From an uncultured Prevotellaceae bacterium (lineage in GTDB: Bacteria > Bacteroidota > Bacteroidia > Bacteroidales > Bacteroidaceae), in assembly GCA_945827465.1 (NCBI GenBank), contig CALZOH010000165.1, positions 1 through 7,301 of the forward strand: a stretch of 7,301 nt of DNA, given 5' to 3'. The notes under the pieces were generated by a model that worked only from the letters and a program-made list of their open reading frames with translations, was not told the DNA's origin and did no database searches. Shown here piece by piece: positions 1-7,301 of the stretch (within the stretch, counting starts at the first letter, position 1; every line of letters starts with the position of its first letter). The position numbers were made by a program, and so were the translations under genes.

Positions 1-28
1 AAGTCACTCCCCCGGTGTCGGAGACGTT

Positions 29-44
29 TTTGCAGGCTTGCAAA
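29..44. repeat. Inverted repeat (hairpin) at repeat junction 1/2
   Basis: TTTGCA-GGCT-TGCAAA is a perfect 6-bp stem with a 4-base loop, formed by the end of copy 1 and the first two bases of copy 2. Flanking GAC (23-25... read as GACG before the T run) and GTC (45-47) could extend pairing after a bulge of three bases. No T-run follows the stem on either strand, so it does not look like a standard intrinsic terminator. Whether it folds in RNA or matters in DNA is inference. Confidence 0.6.
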
Positions 45-70
45 GTCACTCCCCCGGTGTCGGAGACGTT

Positions 71-86
71 TTTGCAGGCTTGCAAA
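71..86. repeat. Inverted repeat (hairpin) at repeat junction 2/3
   Basis: This is the same perfect TTTGCA-GGCT-TGCAAA stem-loop, spanning the end of copy 2 and the start of copy 3, exactly 42 bp from the previous one. The equivalent site after copy 3 (112-127) is decayed: TGCA still pairs with TGCA, but the next outer pair is only a T-G wobble. Like the first, it lacks a downstream T-run on either strand. Confidence 0.6.
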
Positions 87-135
87 GTCACTCCCCCTGC
101 GTCGGAGACGTTTTGCAGGCTTGCAGAAGGCTTGC

Positions 136-174
136 CGGATGAATGATGGAATGGAAATGGAGTTGTATCAGGCG
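136..174. other. Short unique spacer between repeat array and sprA stop
   Basis: These 39 bases separate the last repeat remnant from the sprA stop codon. On the minus strand (the sprA transcript) the stretch is pyrimidine-rich with several CAT/CATT steps. I see no stem followed by a T-run, so no intrinsic terminator for sprA is recognised here; termination may occur inside or beyond the repeat array, or be Rho-dependent. Confidence 0.5.
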
Positions 175-3100
175 CTACCTGGTCAGCTGGAACTTCATGC
201 TGACTCCGAAGTCTTGTGTCGTGGTGGGATATGCCGATGAGGTCAGTAGGGGAGTGGTGGTCTGACGCTCAAAGTAAGCACTCAGCGTAAGCAGTTTCGA
301 TACCGTGTAGTCGGCCATGAAACTTAGTTTGAAGGCCTTGTTTCCGCTGGTGGCCTGCGAGAGTCCTGTCACCACGTTGCGGTTCACGGCGCTTTGGTCG
401 CGCAACGAAACATCCACGCGCAGGTTAAGCGGTGTGCTCATGCCTGTTTCTGTATTGGCATCGGCGGCATTCTCGCCGTTCTCGTCTTTCTTCTTGTTGG
501 TGATTTTGCGCTTCTTGGGCGGATTGAAGAGTTTCAGGTTGTTGATTTTGTATCCCAATCCAATCACCATATCGTTTGAGAGGGCTTCGGTGAGTTGCTG
601 TGACGTCATGCTGAGGGTGAGCACGCGTGTACGGTTATATTTAATTGATGCTGTAAGGTTGTTGAGGAAGGTGGCGCTCACGCCGCAGAAGGGCGAGAAG
701 GCCTCGTTGATGCTGACGGTCGAAACGTCGAACATACTGGAGGGAACGGGGTTGCCCGTGGCCGTATTGTTCACGAATCCTAAGTCGCCCATATAGCTCA
801 TGTAACTGCTGTAGGTGTTGTAAGAACCCACGGAGTAAAGACTCTTGTAGGCATGCTCCAGGGTGAAACTCTTGAAGTGTCTTCTGAACCATCCGATGCG
901 CATGAGGCCCGAATAGCTCACGTTCCAGTTGGGCAGCAGCTTGGTGATGCTCGGGAAGATGCTGAGCGACGACCCTTCGTTGCCGCCGCAATAGGCTGCC
1001 AAGAAGGCGGGTATCATCACGTCTGACGAGTAGGGGTCGATGGTGCCGTTCTCCGGATTAAAGGTGGTGCCGGCCAGTTTGCTGTTGTTGGGGTAGGGCG
1101 CACCCTGGTATTGGGCTTCGACGCGGTTGCGGAAACTCTCCAGGTAGCCGGTGAAGCGTTCAAAGGTCTTGCTGCGATAGCCGTTGTCGGCGTTGCCGGT
1201 GCCTTCAAAAGCCGAGCTGATGCTGATTGTCGTCATGCTGAACGAACCGGTTTGGGTCGTCGGGCTGCCTTCGTACATATACAGAATGCTGCGGGCACGG
1301 TTGAGCGTGCGGCTGGCGTTGAGGTCAATCTTCAGTCCTTCGATGGGCTCGATGGTGGCCGAGAGTTGCAGGTTCTGGCTGAGGTTAGTGGTGGCCGGCG
1401 ACGAGATGCTGTCGGAGAGCCATCCGCGACTGCGGGCCTTCTCAATGTATTTTTGACCGGTGAAGCCGAAGGCAAAGTCAAGTCCCGGTGCCAGCGAACC
1501 GCTATTGTTCTGACCAAAGAAGTCACCCACGTTGGGCATAAAGCCCGGCAGGGCCATGCTGAAGTTGTCGGTATAGCTCACGTTGAACTTGCGCACCATC
1601 ATGGCTGTGCGGGCGGCGAGGCGAGCCAACTTATACCAGGTGCCCTCTTCGTTGGGCTTGATGGCTTTCACGGTCACCTTAATCTTACAGGTATCTTTGC
1701 TTAGGATGTCAATGTTGTTGAGGTTTTTCACCTTGTAGCGCAGCGGGTAGCGTTTGCCGTCGGGGCGGATGGCGGTCACGCGCAATTTGCGCGACTTTTG
1801 TCCGTGGTTGAGGGCAAAGACCGAGTCGGGATAGAGTTGTATTTCCTTTTCAAAAGGCTTCTTCTCCGTCTTCTTTTCCTCGGTTTTCTTTTCCTTCGAG
1901 GTACTGCCGCGCTTCAAGGCGAAGTAGCGGTTGGTCTCTTTGAGGAAGGGCACTTTGTTATAAAGGTTCTCAAAGTTGAAGGTACCGTTGAGCTTCACGT
2001 TTCTGGAGTTGTCAATGTTGTTGCCCAGCGGATTTCGGCCGTTGGCCAGGGTGGCACCGCGGTTCCAGTTGTAGGTGGCGGTGTAGTTGGCGTCAAGGTT
2101 TGTCCAGTCGAGGATGGGCAGCTTGTTGATGGGCACTTTCCACGAAGCGTTGAACGACTGCTGGAAGCGCAGCGGTGTTCCGAAGTTCTTGATGCTGTGC
2201 CAAACGGAGTCTTTCCAAGCCGTGTAGCGGTCGGGATAGAGCTCCTTGTTGATAGGCGTGTAAGGCTCTTCAATCTCGGCATTGGTAGCCGTCTGGATGC
2301 TGGCGTGAATGTTGTTGGTCAGGTCCCAGGTGAGTGCCAGGCTGCGGTTCCAGAGGAAGTCGCTCGACCAGTTCAGCGGCAGTGACGTGTTGTCGAGGTT
2401 TTGCATGTCGCGCTCCTGCAGTTCGTAGTAGGTGCGGTTAATATCCGAGATCATGCTGAACGACTGGGGCAGGAAGTTGATTTTTTCGTCTTTCAGTATT
2501 TTCCACCAGTTCGACTTGCTCTTGATGCCCTTAAAAGGTTCCCAGGGCTTGTAGACGGGCGCGTAGTTGTAGCTTGTGTTGAAGCGCCAGGTATCGTTGC
2601 TCTCCCATACGGTGGTCTCGCCCGACGTGTACTTATGGCTGTGAGAGTAGCTGAAAGAGAAGTTGGCCGGGTCGTAGGGCATGGGATGATTCTTGGTCGA
2701 AATGTCTACGCGCAGGTTGCTCAGCGAGAAGTTGCGGTCGATGTTAGTGGTCGTGGTGATGTCTTCCAGTGAGTCGCGCTCATGCTGGGTGGCGAAGACG
2801 TCGAGGGCGTCTTTCAGTCTGACGTCGGTGTCGAGCGGATTGTACTTAGGCGCAATCTTGCGGCGGTTGTAGGAGTAGTAGAGGGGAGCGTTCACGCGGG
2901 CTTTCTCGGGGAGGAATTTGCCGAGTTGCAGGTTGGTGGTTACGCCGTACTCATAGAGGTTATTGTTGCGCCGTTCGTTGATGCCCTGCTCCAGTCCGCC
3001 GAAACCGCTCGTTTCGATGTGGCCCGAGAGGGCCAGCGAAGCCAGGTCGGAGAGTTGCATGTCGAGCTTGGCGCGGGCAGCCCATCCGCCTTCGTCGGTG

Positions 3101-6100
3101 TAGTCTTGCAGACGCAGCTCGTTGACCCATACCTCCACGCTCTTTTCGGCGCGCGAGTTGTTGCGGATACCAATCATGATGGTGCGTATCTCGCCGATGG
3201 AGGGGTTGCCCAGGATGGAAATCTTGTTGTTGGGTCGGTTCTCGTCGTAGTCGGAGAAGACGATGTTGTACGAAGCCATGCCCAGCGACTTCTGCTTGTT
3301 GCGCTTGGTCTTGATGTCGGTGAAGACCGAAAGGTCGATGTCCACCATGTTGTCTTCGGGCCATACGGCCTGACAGTCGGCCAGGCTGTAGGTGTCGTAC
3401 CATTTGGCCGGGGTCACTTTCAGCGGCACTTCGTATTCATAGTAATTGTTCTTGTAGTCCGAACCGAAGCGGATGAATACGCTCGTCTCGTCGTTCTTGA
3501 GCGAAGCGTCGCCGGTGAGCGCGTTGGCGTGGGCAAACATTTGCAGGTGGCGATACTGTCGGAGGTCCAGGCTGGTGTTCTTGTAAACGGCTCGTGCATC
3601 GCCCGGCGTGAGGTGCTTTACGGTGATGTTGAGGGCCTGCTCGTTGTTTTCACGCAGTTGGCTGCCGTTGCGGTCGACGTCGCGCGAAACGCCCGGAGGT
3701 AGCACGTAGTTCACCGGTGTCTTGTTGTTGTTCTCTTCCAAGCTTACGGCCGACACTTCCAATGTGCCGCTGGCATTTTGAGAGGCGTTGCCGTAGAGCG
3801 CCATTTTGTAACTGCGCCATTCGCCGCGTACCAGCTCGAGCGTACCGAGGCGCAGAACGATGGGCTCTTCAAAGTGGGTCAGATACATTCTCATGAAGCG
3901 AATGCTGGAGAAGTCGGTGATGTTTCCGATGCGGCTTTGGTACTCGCGCAGCGGTACGCGGAAGAGGTACCAGTTGACGGTGGGCTTCTGTCCGTTGCGC
4001 AAGGTTACGACGGCTTGCCGGCGGTCGACGATGTAGCCCATGCCCACCTGCATGCTGTCGGGGCTGAGGTGGATGCGATACTCGTAGTAGTTGTTGTATT
4101 CGTTGAGGGTGTAGTCCTTGTTCACGTCCTCGGCATCGGGTGTGGTGCGGTAAGCCGTGCTGTACTTTTCGGGAGAGTTCTCGGTGTCCACCGAGTTACC
4201 TTCGGGATTGTTGATGCGCAGGTAGCGCTGCAGAATGGGCACCTTGTTGGCGTCGAAGTCGCTTCCACGGTAGTAGTGGTAGTCGTCGCCGGCCGGGTCG
4301 GCTGCGATGGAGTCGTAAACGGCGGCGTCCACCTTGCTGCGAATCTGCTCCAAGTATTGGGCGTAGATGGGGAATTGGGCTTCTTGTGCGCTGGTCAGAC
4401 CGTTCAAACCGATGTCCTGGCGCGAGCGGGCACCCGAACTGGTGTTGAAGGCGTAGGTCACCGTCGACTGGGTGGGCACGTAGCCCCAAAGGCCTACCTT
4501 GTATTGGGTGGTGTCGCCGTTGAGCGGCATACCGCTTTCGTAGAACTTGTTTCCGTCCTTCAGGATGTCTTCGCTGATGTCTCCCAAGTTGATGTAGAAG
4601 TCGCCGGAGAAGTTGCCGGCTTTTTCACGACTGTAGATGAAGGGGTCCATCATCCAGAATTCAATGTATTCGATGTTGGCCGTCTCAAAGTCGATGCAGC
4701 CGTTGTCGATGGCACGCATCATGCCGCCCCAGTGAGCCCGGGGGTTGTTCAGTTTACCGCGGTTGTTGAGGTCGGGGTTGAGGTTGTACGGACCGCGTTC
4801 GCTCGGATAGTAGGCCAGGTTGAGCACGTCAAGTGTGGTCGATTCGCCCACCGTCAGCTCTCGGTTGGGGAAGAGCTCCGAGCGGTTCACCTCGCGTACG
4901 TAGTGGTTCGAGAGTTGTTCGATGTCGCCCTTGATGTGGCCCGGGGTGAGTGACGAACTGCGGCGCGTGAAGAGCGGGTCAATCTTGTACCAGCTCAGCA
5001 GGGCGCGGTTGAAGCCGTAGCGAATGTCGTTGGTCAGCTGCGATTCGCTGAAGAGGGCCGGCGTGCTGCTCAGCACCCATTCCGACGGGGTACTGATGTC
5101 GATGGGTTGCTTGGTGCTTTCAAAGTCATCCAGATAAGAGGCGTTGCTCTGGCTTTGGTTGTTCTTGCCGGTGATGAGTTGGGCGAACTCGGCCGTGAAG
5201 TTGATGCTCGAAGGTTCGGTCAGGTGGAGCAGAGGGAGTTTGTCGAGCAGGTCGGTGAGCCACTGGCTCTTCTGCTTCCACGACATGTTCAGACCCCAGA
5301 TGGTGTTGTTCAGGGGTTCGTTGCCCATGGCCACCTTGGTAGTGAGCGATTGCTCCGAGAGGTGCATCAAGGTACCGCCAATTAAGAAGTTCTTGGTGAA
5401 GTCGTATTCCCAGTTCACGCCAAACATGGTTTTGCGCTCAAACGATTCGGCCGTGCTTTCCAGGCTGACGTTGACCGGCGTGCCGGCGTCGAGAATGCTT
5501 TGGTTGATGATGGTCACCTCGCCGGTGGCATAGTTCACGGTGTAGTCGCTGTTTTCCATCAGCGTCACACCGCCTGCCGTCACCACGACCGAGCCGCGGG
5601 GCACGTTCATGGCGCCGAGCGAGATGATGTTGCCCGAGGTGGCTTTGTATTGTCCGGTCAAGATGAACTTGTCTTTCTCGATGTTTTGCTGCGCTTGGGT
5701 GCGGGTGGAGTCGTAGAGGGCCTGGAACTTATATTTCTCGGCCATGATGGGGTCGCCCAGCACTTCGTCGAGGTAGCTGCCGAAGGGTTCCACGCTGGTG
5801 AAGAAGATGCGTCCCTGCGTGCGGTCAATGGTGTAGCCTTCCACGAAGTCGAAGTATCCGTTCGGGTTCAGGTTGTTCTTGTTGTCCAAGCGGTCCAAGC
5901 CCAAAAGGCGGATGAGCGGCTGGTTCTTGAACTTCTCTTCGGGCAGGTAGTTGAGGTAAACGCCCGTCGTGTCGCTCAGGTATTTGATGTCGAGCCGGAA
6001 GCTGGCCTGTTCCACCGAAGTGGCGCCCAGTGAATAGACGTTCTTCATCATCAAGTCCCAGTTCTGCATGCTCGGCGTATTGGCTGCGTTTTTCAGCGTC

Positions 6101-7301
6101 TTGACGTAAAGGCAGCTCTTGTTGTCGGTCTGGTCGGTAGAAAATTCGCCCACCTGGTAGGTCTGTCCCATGTAGGTGTATTCGTAGGCCACGGCCAATA
6201 CCTGGTCGGTCTGCAGGGTGGTCTTCAGCGAGATGTATCCGAGGCTCTTGTTGATGGTGTATTCCGTACTGTTGAGCTTGCGGGCGCTTTCCAGTTTCTC
6301 GTAGTCGATGCCGCCTACAAAGCCGTTGATGCCGGCCAGTACGCTGGTGGTGGAGTTGATGTTGCGGGCATCGGCGTATTCGGTGTTGATGGTGTTGTAA
6401 AGGTCGTTCGATGTGTTGGTGGGCTGTGCGTTTCCGGTGGCGTGCCAGATGTTGGTGTTGAAGTGGCTGCTTTCGCCCAGGTCGGTAAAGGCCACGATGT
6501 TTCGGGTGTTGGTGGTGGTTCCGTTCTTGTTGGTCACCCATACTTCCACGCGGTTGATGGTGATGCCGCTCTGTATGTTGGGCAGGCCTTTCATCCAACG
6601 CGTGTAGTTGTCGCGGAAGTAGTGTCCCAGGAAGAAGTGGCGGTTGGCTTCATAGTTGTGCCCCTGGATTTCAAAGGCTGTGAGCTGTGTGCCGCCTTGC
6701 GAGGTGACCGACTTGGTCACCGATTCCTTTTGAGAGGCTACGGTTTGCAGTTTCAGTTTGCCGAATTGCAGGTCGGCGCGAATACCGAAGAGCGAACTGG
6801 CACCTTGTATCAAACTATTGTTCGACGGCATGGAGATGTTACCGCCTTCCAAGAGTTTTACAATCTCATCTTCCTTGCCCTGATATTGCAGTTTGAGGCT
6901 TTTCGAGTCGAAGCTGAAGGTCGATTCGGTGTTGTAATCGAGGTTCATCTCCATCTTGTCACCGATTTTGCCCTGTACGCTGAGGTTGATGGTTTCGTCG
7001 AAGTCAAATCCGAAGGTTTTGCGCTGTCGGATGGGCAGGCTTGGGTTGTCGATGCTTTTCATGTTGGCACCGATTTTCAGGCCGGCGCTTCCTTGTGTCT
7101 TGATTTGCACGCCGCCCGGTCCGAATATTTTTTCGGCCGGTCCGAGGTCGAAGTTCATGTCGGTGAAGTCGAATGCCTTCTTGTTACGGTTCTCGTATTC
7201 CTCGGCGTTCTTCTTGCGGTAGAAGGCCCTCATGGACTTTTGCAGACTCCATTTGTTGTATTCTTCGGCCGACATCAGGAAGGGGGTGTTCAGATAGTTG
7301 T
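175..7301 (-). CDS. sprA: SprA/Sov, T9SS outer-membrane translocon protein (5' end beyond window)
   Basis: SprA forms the outer-membrane pore of the type IX secretion system, through which folded proteins with C-terminal T9SS signals leave the periplasm; in gliding Bacteroidota it is also needed to export adhesins. The known F. johnsoniae SprA is a single-chain 36-strand barrel gated by PorV and a plug protein. Numbering from the internal Met at 7275, family hallmarks seen are: RHFFLGHYFRDNY near 212-224, VEVWVTN 243-249, FDFVEGYTID 475-484, SYLDDFEST 713-721, WGGMMRAID 849-857, EYIEFWMMDPF 869-879, VEVWVNELRL 1380-1389, ALPGFMPNVGDFFG 1908-1921, EPIEGLKIDLNASRT 1976-1990 and the terminal strand DFGVSMKFQLTR. 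The frame is intact to TAG at 177-175. It is also open upstream of 7275 (codons NYLNTPFL to 7299), and no signal peptide is present, so the true start is outside; roughly 80-130 residues are probably missing, compared with about 2,400-2,500 for full-length homologues. Family assignment is very secure. Organism, and whether it glides, cannot be told from this window. In several Bacteroidota ruvA lies upstream of sprA, which I would expect beyond the right edge. Confidence 0.97.
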   Translation of the reverse strand, partial: NYLNTPFLMSAEEYNKWSLQKSMRAFYRKKNAEEYENRNKKAFDFTDMNFDLGPAEKIFGPGGVQIKTQGSAGLKIGANMKSIDNPSLPIRQRKTFGFDFDETINLSVQGKIGDKMEMNLDYNTESTFSFDSKSLKLQYQGKEDEIVKLLEGGNISMPSNNSLIQGASSLFGIRADLQFGKLKLQTVASQKESVTKSVTSQGGTQLTAFEIQGHNYEANRHFFLGHYFRDNYTRWMKGLPNIQSGITINRVEVWVTNKNGTTTNTRNIVAFTDLGESSHFNTNIWHATGNAQPTNTSNDLYNTINTEYADARNINSTTSVLAGINGFVGGIDYEKLESARKLNSTEYTINKSLGYISLKTTLQTDQVLAVAYEYTYMGQTYQVGEFSTDQTDNKSCLYVKTLKNAANTPSMQNWDLMMKNVYSLGATSVEQASFRLDIKYLSDTTGVYLNYLPEEKFKNQPLIRLLGLDRLDNKNNLNPNGYFDFVEGYTIDRTQGRIFFTSVEPFGSYLDEVLGDPIMAEKYKFQALYDSTRTQAQQNIEKDKFILTGQYKATSGNIISLGAMNVPRGSVVVTAGGVTLMENSDYTVNYATGEVTIINQSILDAGTPVNVSLESTAESFERKTMFGVNWEYDFTKNFLIGGTLMHLSEQSLTTKVAMGNEPLNNTIWGLNMSWKQKSQWLTDLLDKLPLLHLTEPSSINFTAEFAQLITGKNNQSQSNASYLDDFESTKQPIDISTPSEWVLSSTPALFSESQLTNDIRYGFNRALLSWYKIDPLFTRRSSSLTPGHIKGDIEQLSNHYVREVNRSELFPNRELTVGESTTLDVLNLAYYPSERGPYNLNPDLNNRGKLNNPRAHWGGMMRAIDNGCIDFETANIEYIEFWMMDPFIYSREKAGNFSGDFYINLGDISEDILKDGNKFYESGMPLNGDTTQYKVGLWGYVPTQSTVTYAFNTSSGARSRQDIGLNGLTSAQEAQFPIYAQYLEQIRSKVDAAVYDSIAADPAGDDYHYYRGSDFDANKVPILQRYLRINNPEGNSVDTENSPEKYSTAYRTTPDAEDVNKDYTLNEYNNYYEYRIHLSPDSMQVGMGYIVDRRQAVVTLRNGQKPTVNWYLFRVPLREYQSRIGNITDFSSIRFMRMYLTHFEEPIVLRLGTLELVRGEWRSYKMALYGNASQNASGTLEVSAVSLEENNNKTPVNYVLPPGVSRDVDRNGSQLRENNEQALNITVKHLTPGDARAVYKNTSLDLRQYRHLQMFAHANALTGDASLKNDETSVFIRFGSDYKNNYYEYEVPLKVTPAKWYDTYSLADCQAVWPEDNMVDIDLSVFTDIKTKRNKQKSLGMASYNIVFSDYDENRPNNKISILGNPSIGEIRTIMIGIRNNSRAEKSVEVWVNELRLQDYTDEGGWAARAKLDMQLSDLASLALSGHIETSGFGGLEQGINERRNNNLYEYGVTTNLQLGKFLPEKARVNAPLYYSYNRRKIAPKYNPLDTDVRLKDALDVFATQHERDSLEDITTTTNIDRNFSLSNLRVDISTKNHPMPYDPANFSFSYSHSHKYTSGETTVWESNDTWRFNTSYNYAPVYKPWEPFKGIKSKSNWWKILKDEKINFLPQSFSMISDINRTYYELQERDMQNLDNTSLPLNWSSDFLWNRSLALTWDLTNNIHASIQTATNAEIEEPYTPINKELYPDRYTAWKDSVWHSIKNFGTPLRFQQSFNASWKVPINKLPILDWTNLDANYTATYNWNRGATLANGRNPLGNNIDNSRNVKLNGTFNFENLYNKVPFLKETNRYFALKRGSTSKEKKTEEKKTEKKPFEKEIQLYPDSVFALNHGQKSRKLRVTAIRPDGKRYPLRYKVKNLNNIDILSKDTCKIKVTVKAIKPNEEGTWYKLARLAARTAMMVRKFNVSYTDNFSMALPGFMPNVGDFFGQNNSGSLAPGLDFAFGFTGQKYIEKARSRGWLSDSISSPATTNLSQNLQLSATIEPIEGLKIDLNASRTLNRARSILYMYEGSPTTQTGSFSMTTISISSAFEGTGNADNGYRSKTFERFTGYLESFRNRVEAQYQGAPYPNNSKLAGTTFNPENGTIDPYSSDVMIPAFLAAYCGGNEGSSLSIFPSITKLLPNWNVSYSGLMRIGWFRRHFKSFTLEHAYKSLYSVGSYNTYSSYMSYMGDLGFVNNTATGNPVPSSMFDVSTVSINEAFSPFCGVSATFLNNLTASIKYNRTRVLTLSMTSQQLTEALSNDMVIGLGYKINNLKLFNPPKKRKITNKKKDENGENAADANTETGMSTPLNLRVDVSLRDQSAVNRNVVTGLSQATSGNKAFKLSFMADYTVSKLLTLSAYFERQTTTPLLTSSAYPTTTQDFGVSMKFQLTR
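442..522 (-). other. Second basic/low-complexity loop before final SprA strands
   Basis: Residues about 2252-2278 begin with PPKKRKITNKKK and then turn acidic and Asn/Ala-rich (DENGENAADANTETG). The segment separates the strand ending NNLKLFN from the conserved closing strands LNLRVDVSLRD, FKLSFMADYTV and LLTLSAYFERQ. It reads as an aqueous loop near the end of the barrel. Side of the membrane is inferred, most likely periplasmic because the loop carries a dense positive patch. Confidence 0.65.
1840..1911 (-). other. Lys/Glu-rich low-complexity loop in SprA barrel region
   Basis: SprA residues about 1789-1812 (counted from Met at 7275) are almost only K, E, T and P, with the pattern KEKKTEEKKTEKK. 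The segment lies between clear barrel-like strands (FNFENLYNKVPFLKETNRYFAL before it) and a small hydrophilic segment, about 1813-1877, before the conserved ALPGFMPNVGDFF region. Such a stretch cannot cross the membrane and must be a periplasmic or surface loop; a periplasmic turn is my inference. Lysine-rich, variable loops here fit what is usual for the family. Confidence 0.7.

Larger units (their letters stand above)
1..135. repeat. 42-bp direct tandem repeat array downstream of sprA
   Basis: Copy 1 (1-42) and copy 2 (43-84) are identical over all 42 bases. The unit starts AAGTCACTCCCCCGG and ends GCAGGCTTGCA. Copy 3 (85-125) has two substitutions (98 and 100) and lacks one T of the five-T run, making it 41 bp. 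Bases 126-135 keep a fourth remnant containing AGGCTTGC (128-135). The first base of the window coincides with a unit start, so the array may continue to the left. Copies adjoin directly with no unique spacers, which excludes CRISPR. Decay towards sprA, with perfect identity away from it, suggests that the edge copy is oldest and the interior is homogenised by slippage or recombination. Function is unknown: it could be an intergenic repeat or the repeated end of a neighbouring gene. Confidence 0.93.

Noticed and set aside
29..86. Intrinsic transcription terminators
   Set aside because: The stems are short (6 bp), not GC-rich, and no T-run follows them on either strand; the T-run is part of and before the stem on the + strand.
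1..135. CRISPR array
   Set aside because: Units abut directly with a constant 42-bp period and there are no variable spacers.
1..240. + strand ORF running from the left edge to TGA at 238-240
   Set aside because: It would overlap the 3' end of sprA by over 60 bases and translates to a basic, non-protein-like sequence in the repeat; no support for a gene.
2782..3702. 306-codon + strand ORF antisense to sprA
   Set aside because: It is a shadow of sprA codon bias, with the same Val/Gly-rich composition and no family features.
3778..4953. 391-codon + strand ORF antisense to sprA
   Set aside because: It lies wholly opposite the well-conserved SprA centre, its translation is Val/Gly/Ala-rich low-complexity sequence typical of reverse-complement reading, and it shows no recognisable domain.
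5825..6598. 257-codon minus-strand ORF in a different frame from sprA
   Set aside because: It overlaps the conserved N-terminal SprA region in another frame and is rich in His, Arg and Gln, as expected of an out-of-frame reading.
1..7301. A novel defence system, mobile element or RNA gene within the window
   Set aside because: All but the first 174 bases are accounted for by one intact, well-known SprA frame, and no transposase, terminal inverted repeat, tRNA-like or rRNA-like sequence was seen.

Overview
The window is almost entirely one very large reading frame on the minus strand. It is the 3' portion of a SprA (Sov) gene, the giant outer-membrane beta-barrel that forms the translocation pore of the type IX secretion system (T9SS). 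The family occurs only in the Bacteroidota. The protein style (Asn/Ser/Thr/Tyr-rich outer-membrane barrel), the moderate G+C, which I judge by eye at about half, and the Sov-like length suggest a Bacteroidales organism, plausibly Prevotellaceae. The genus cannot be fixed from this window.

Layout, left to right on the + strand. Positions 1-135 hold a 42-bp direct tandem repeat: two identical copies, one degenerate 41-bp copy and a short fourth remnant. The left window edge cuts the array, so more copies may lie outside. Each copy junction carries a short inverted repeat. Positions 136-174 are a short unique spacer with no recognisable signal. From 175 (TAG stop at 177-175) to the right edge the minus-strand sprA frame is open without interruption. 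The first Met in the frame (7275) is not the real start: codons stay open upstream to 7299 and continue the family's sequence, while the expected signal peptide and N-terminal segment are absent. The gene is therefore cut by the right edge.

The visible 2,374 codons (from 7299) cover nearly all of SprA: the N-terminal barrel region, the DDFE-motif region, the large central segment with repeated beta-rich modules, and the C-terminal barrel strands ending FQLTR. No second gene can be supported. The many antisense and out-of-frame ORFs are shadows of sprA. The part least explained by known families is the tandem repeat just downstream of sprA.
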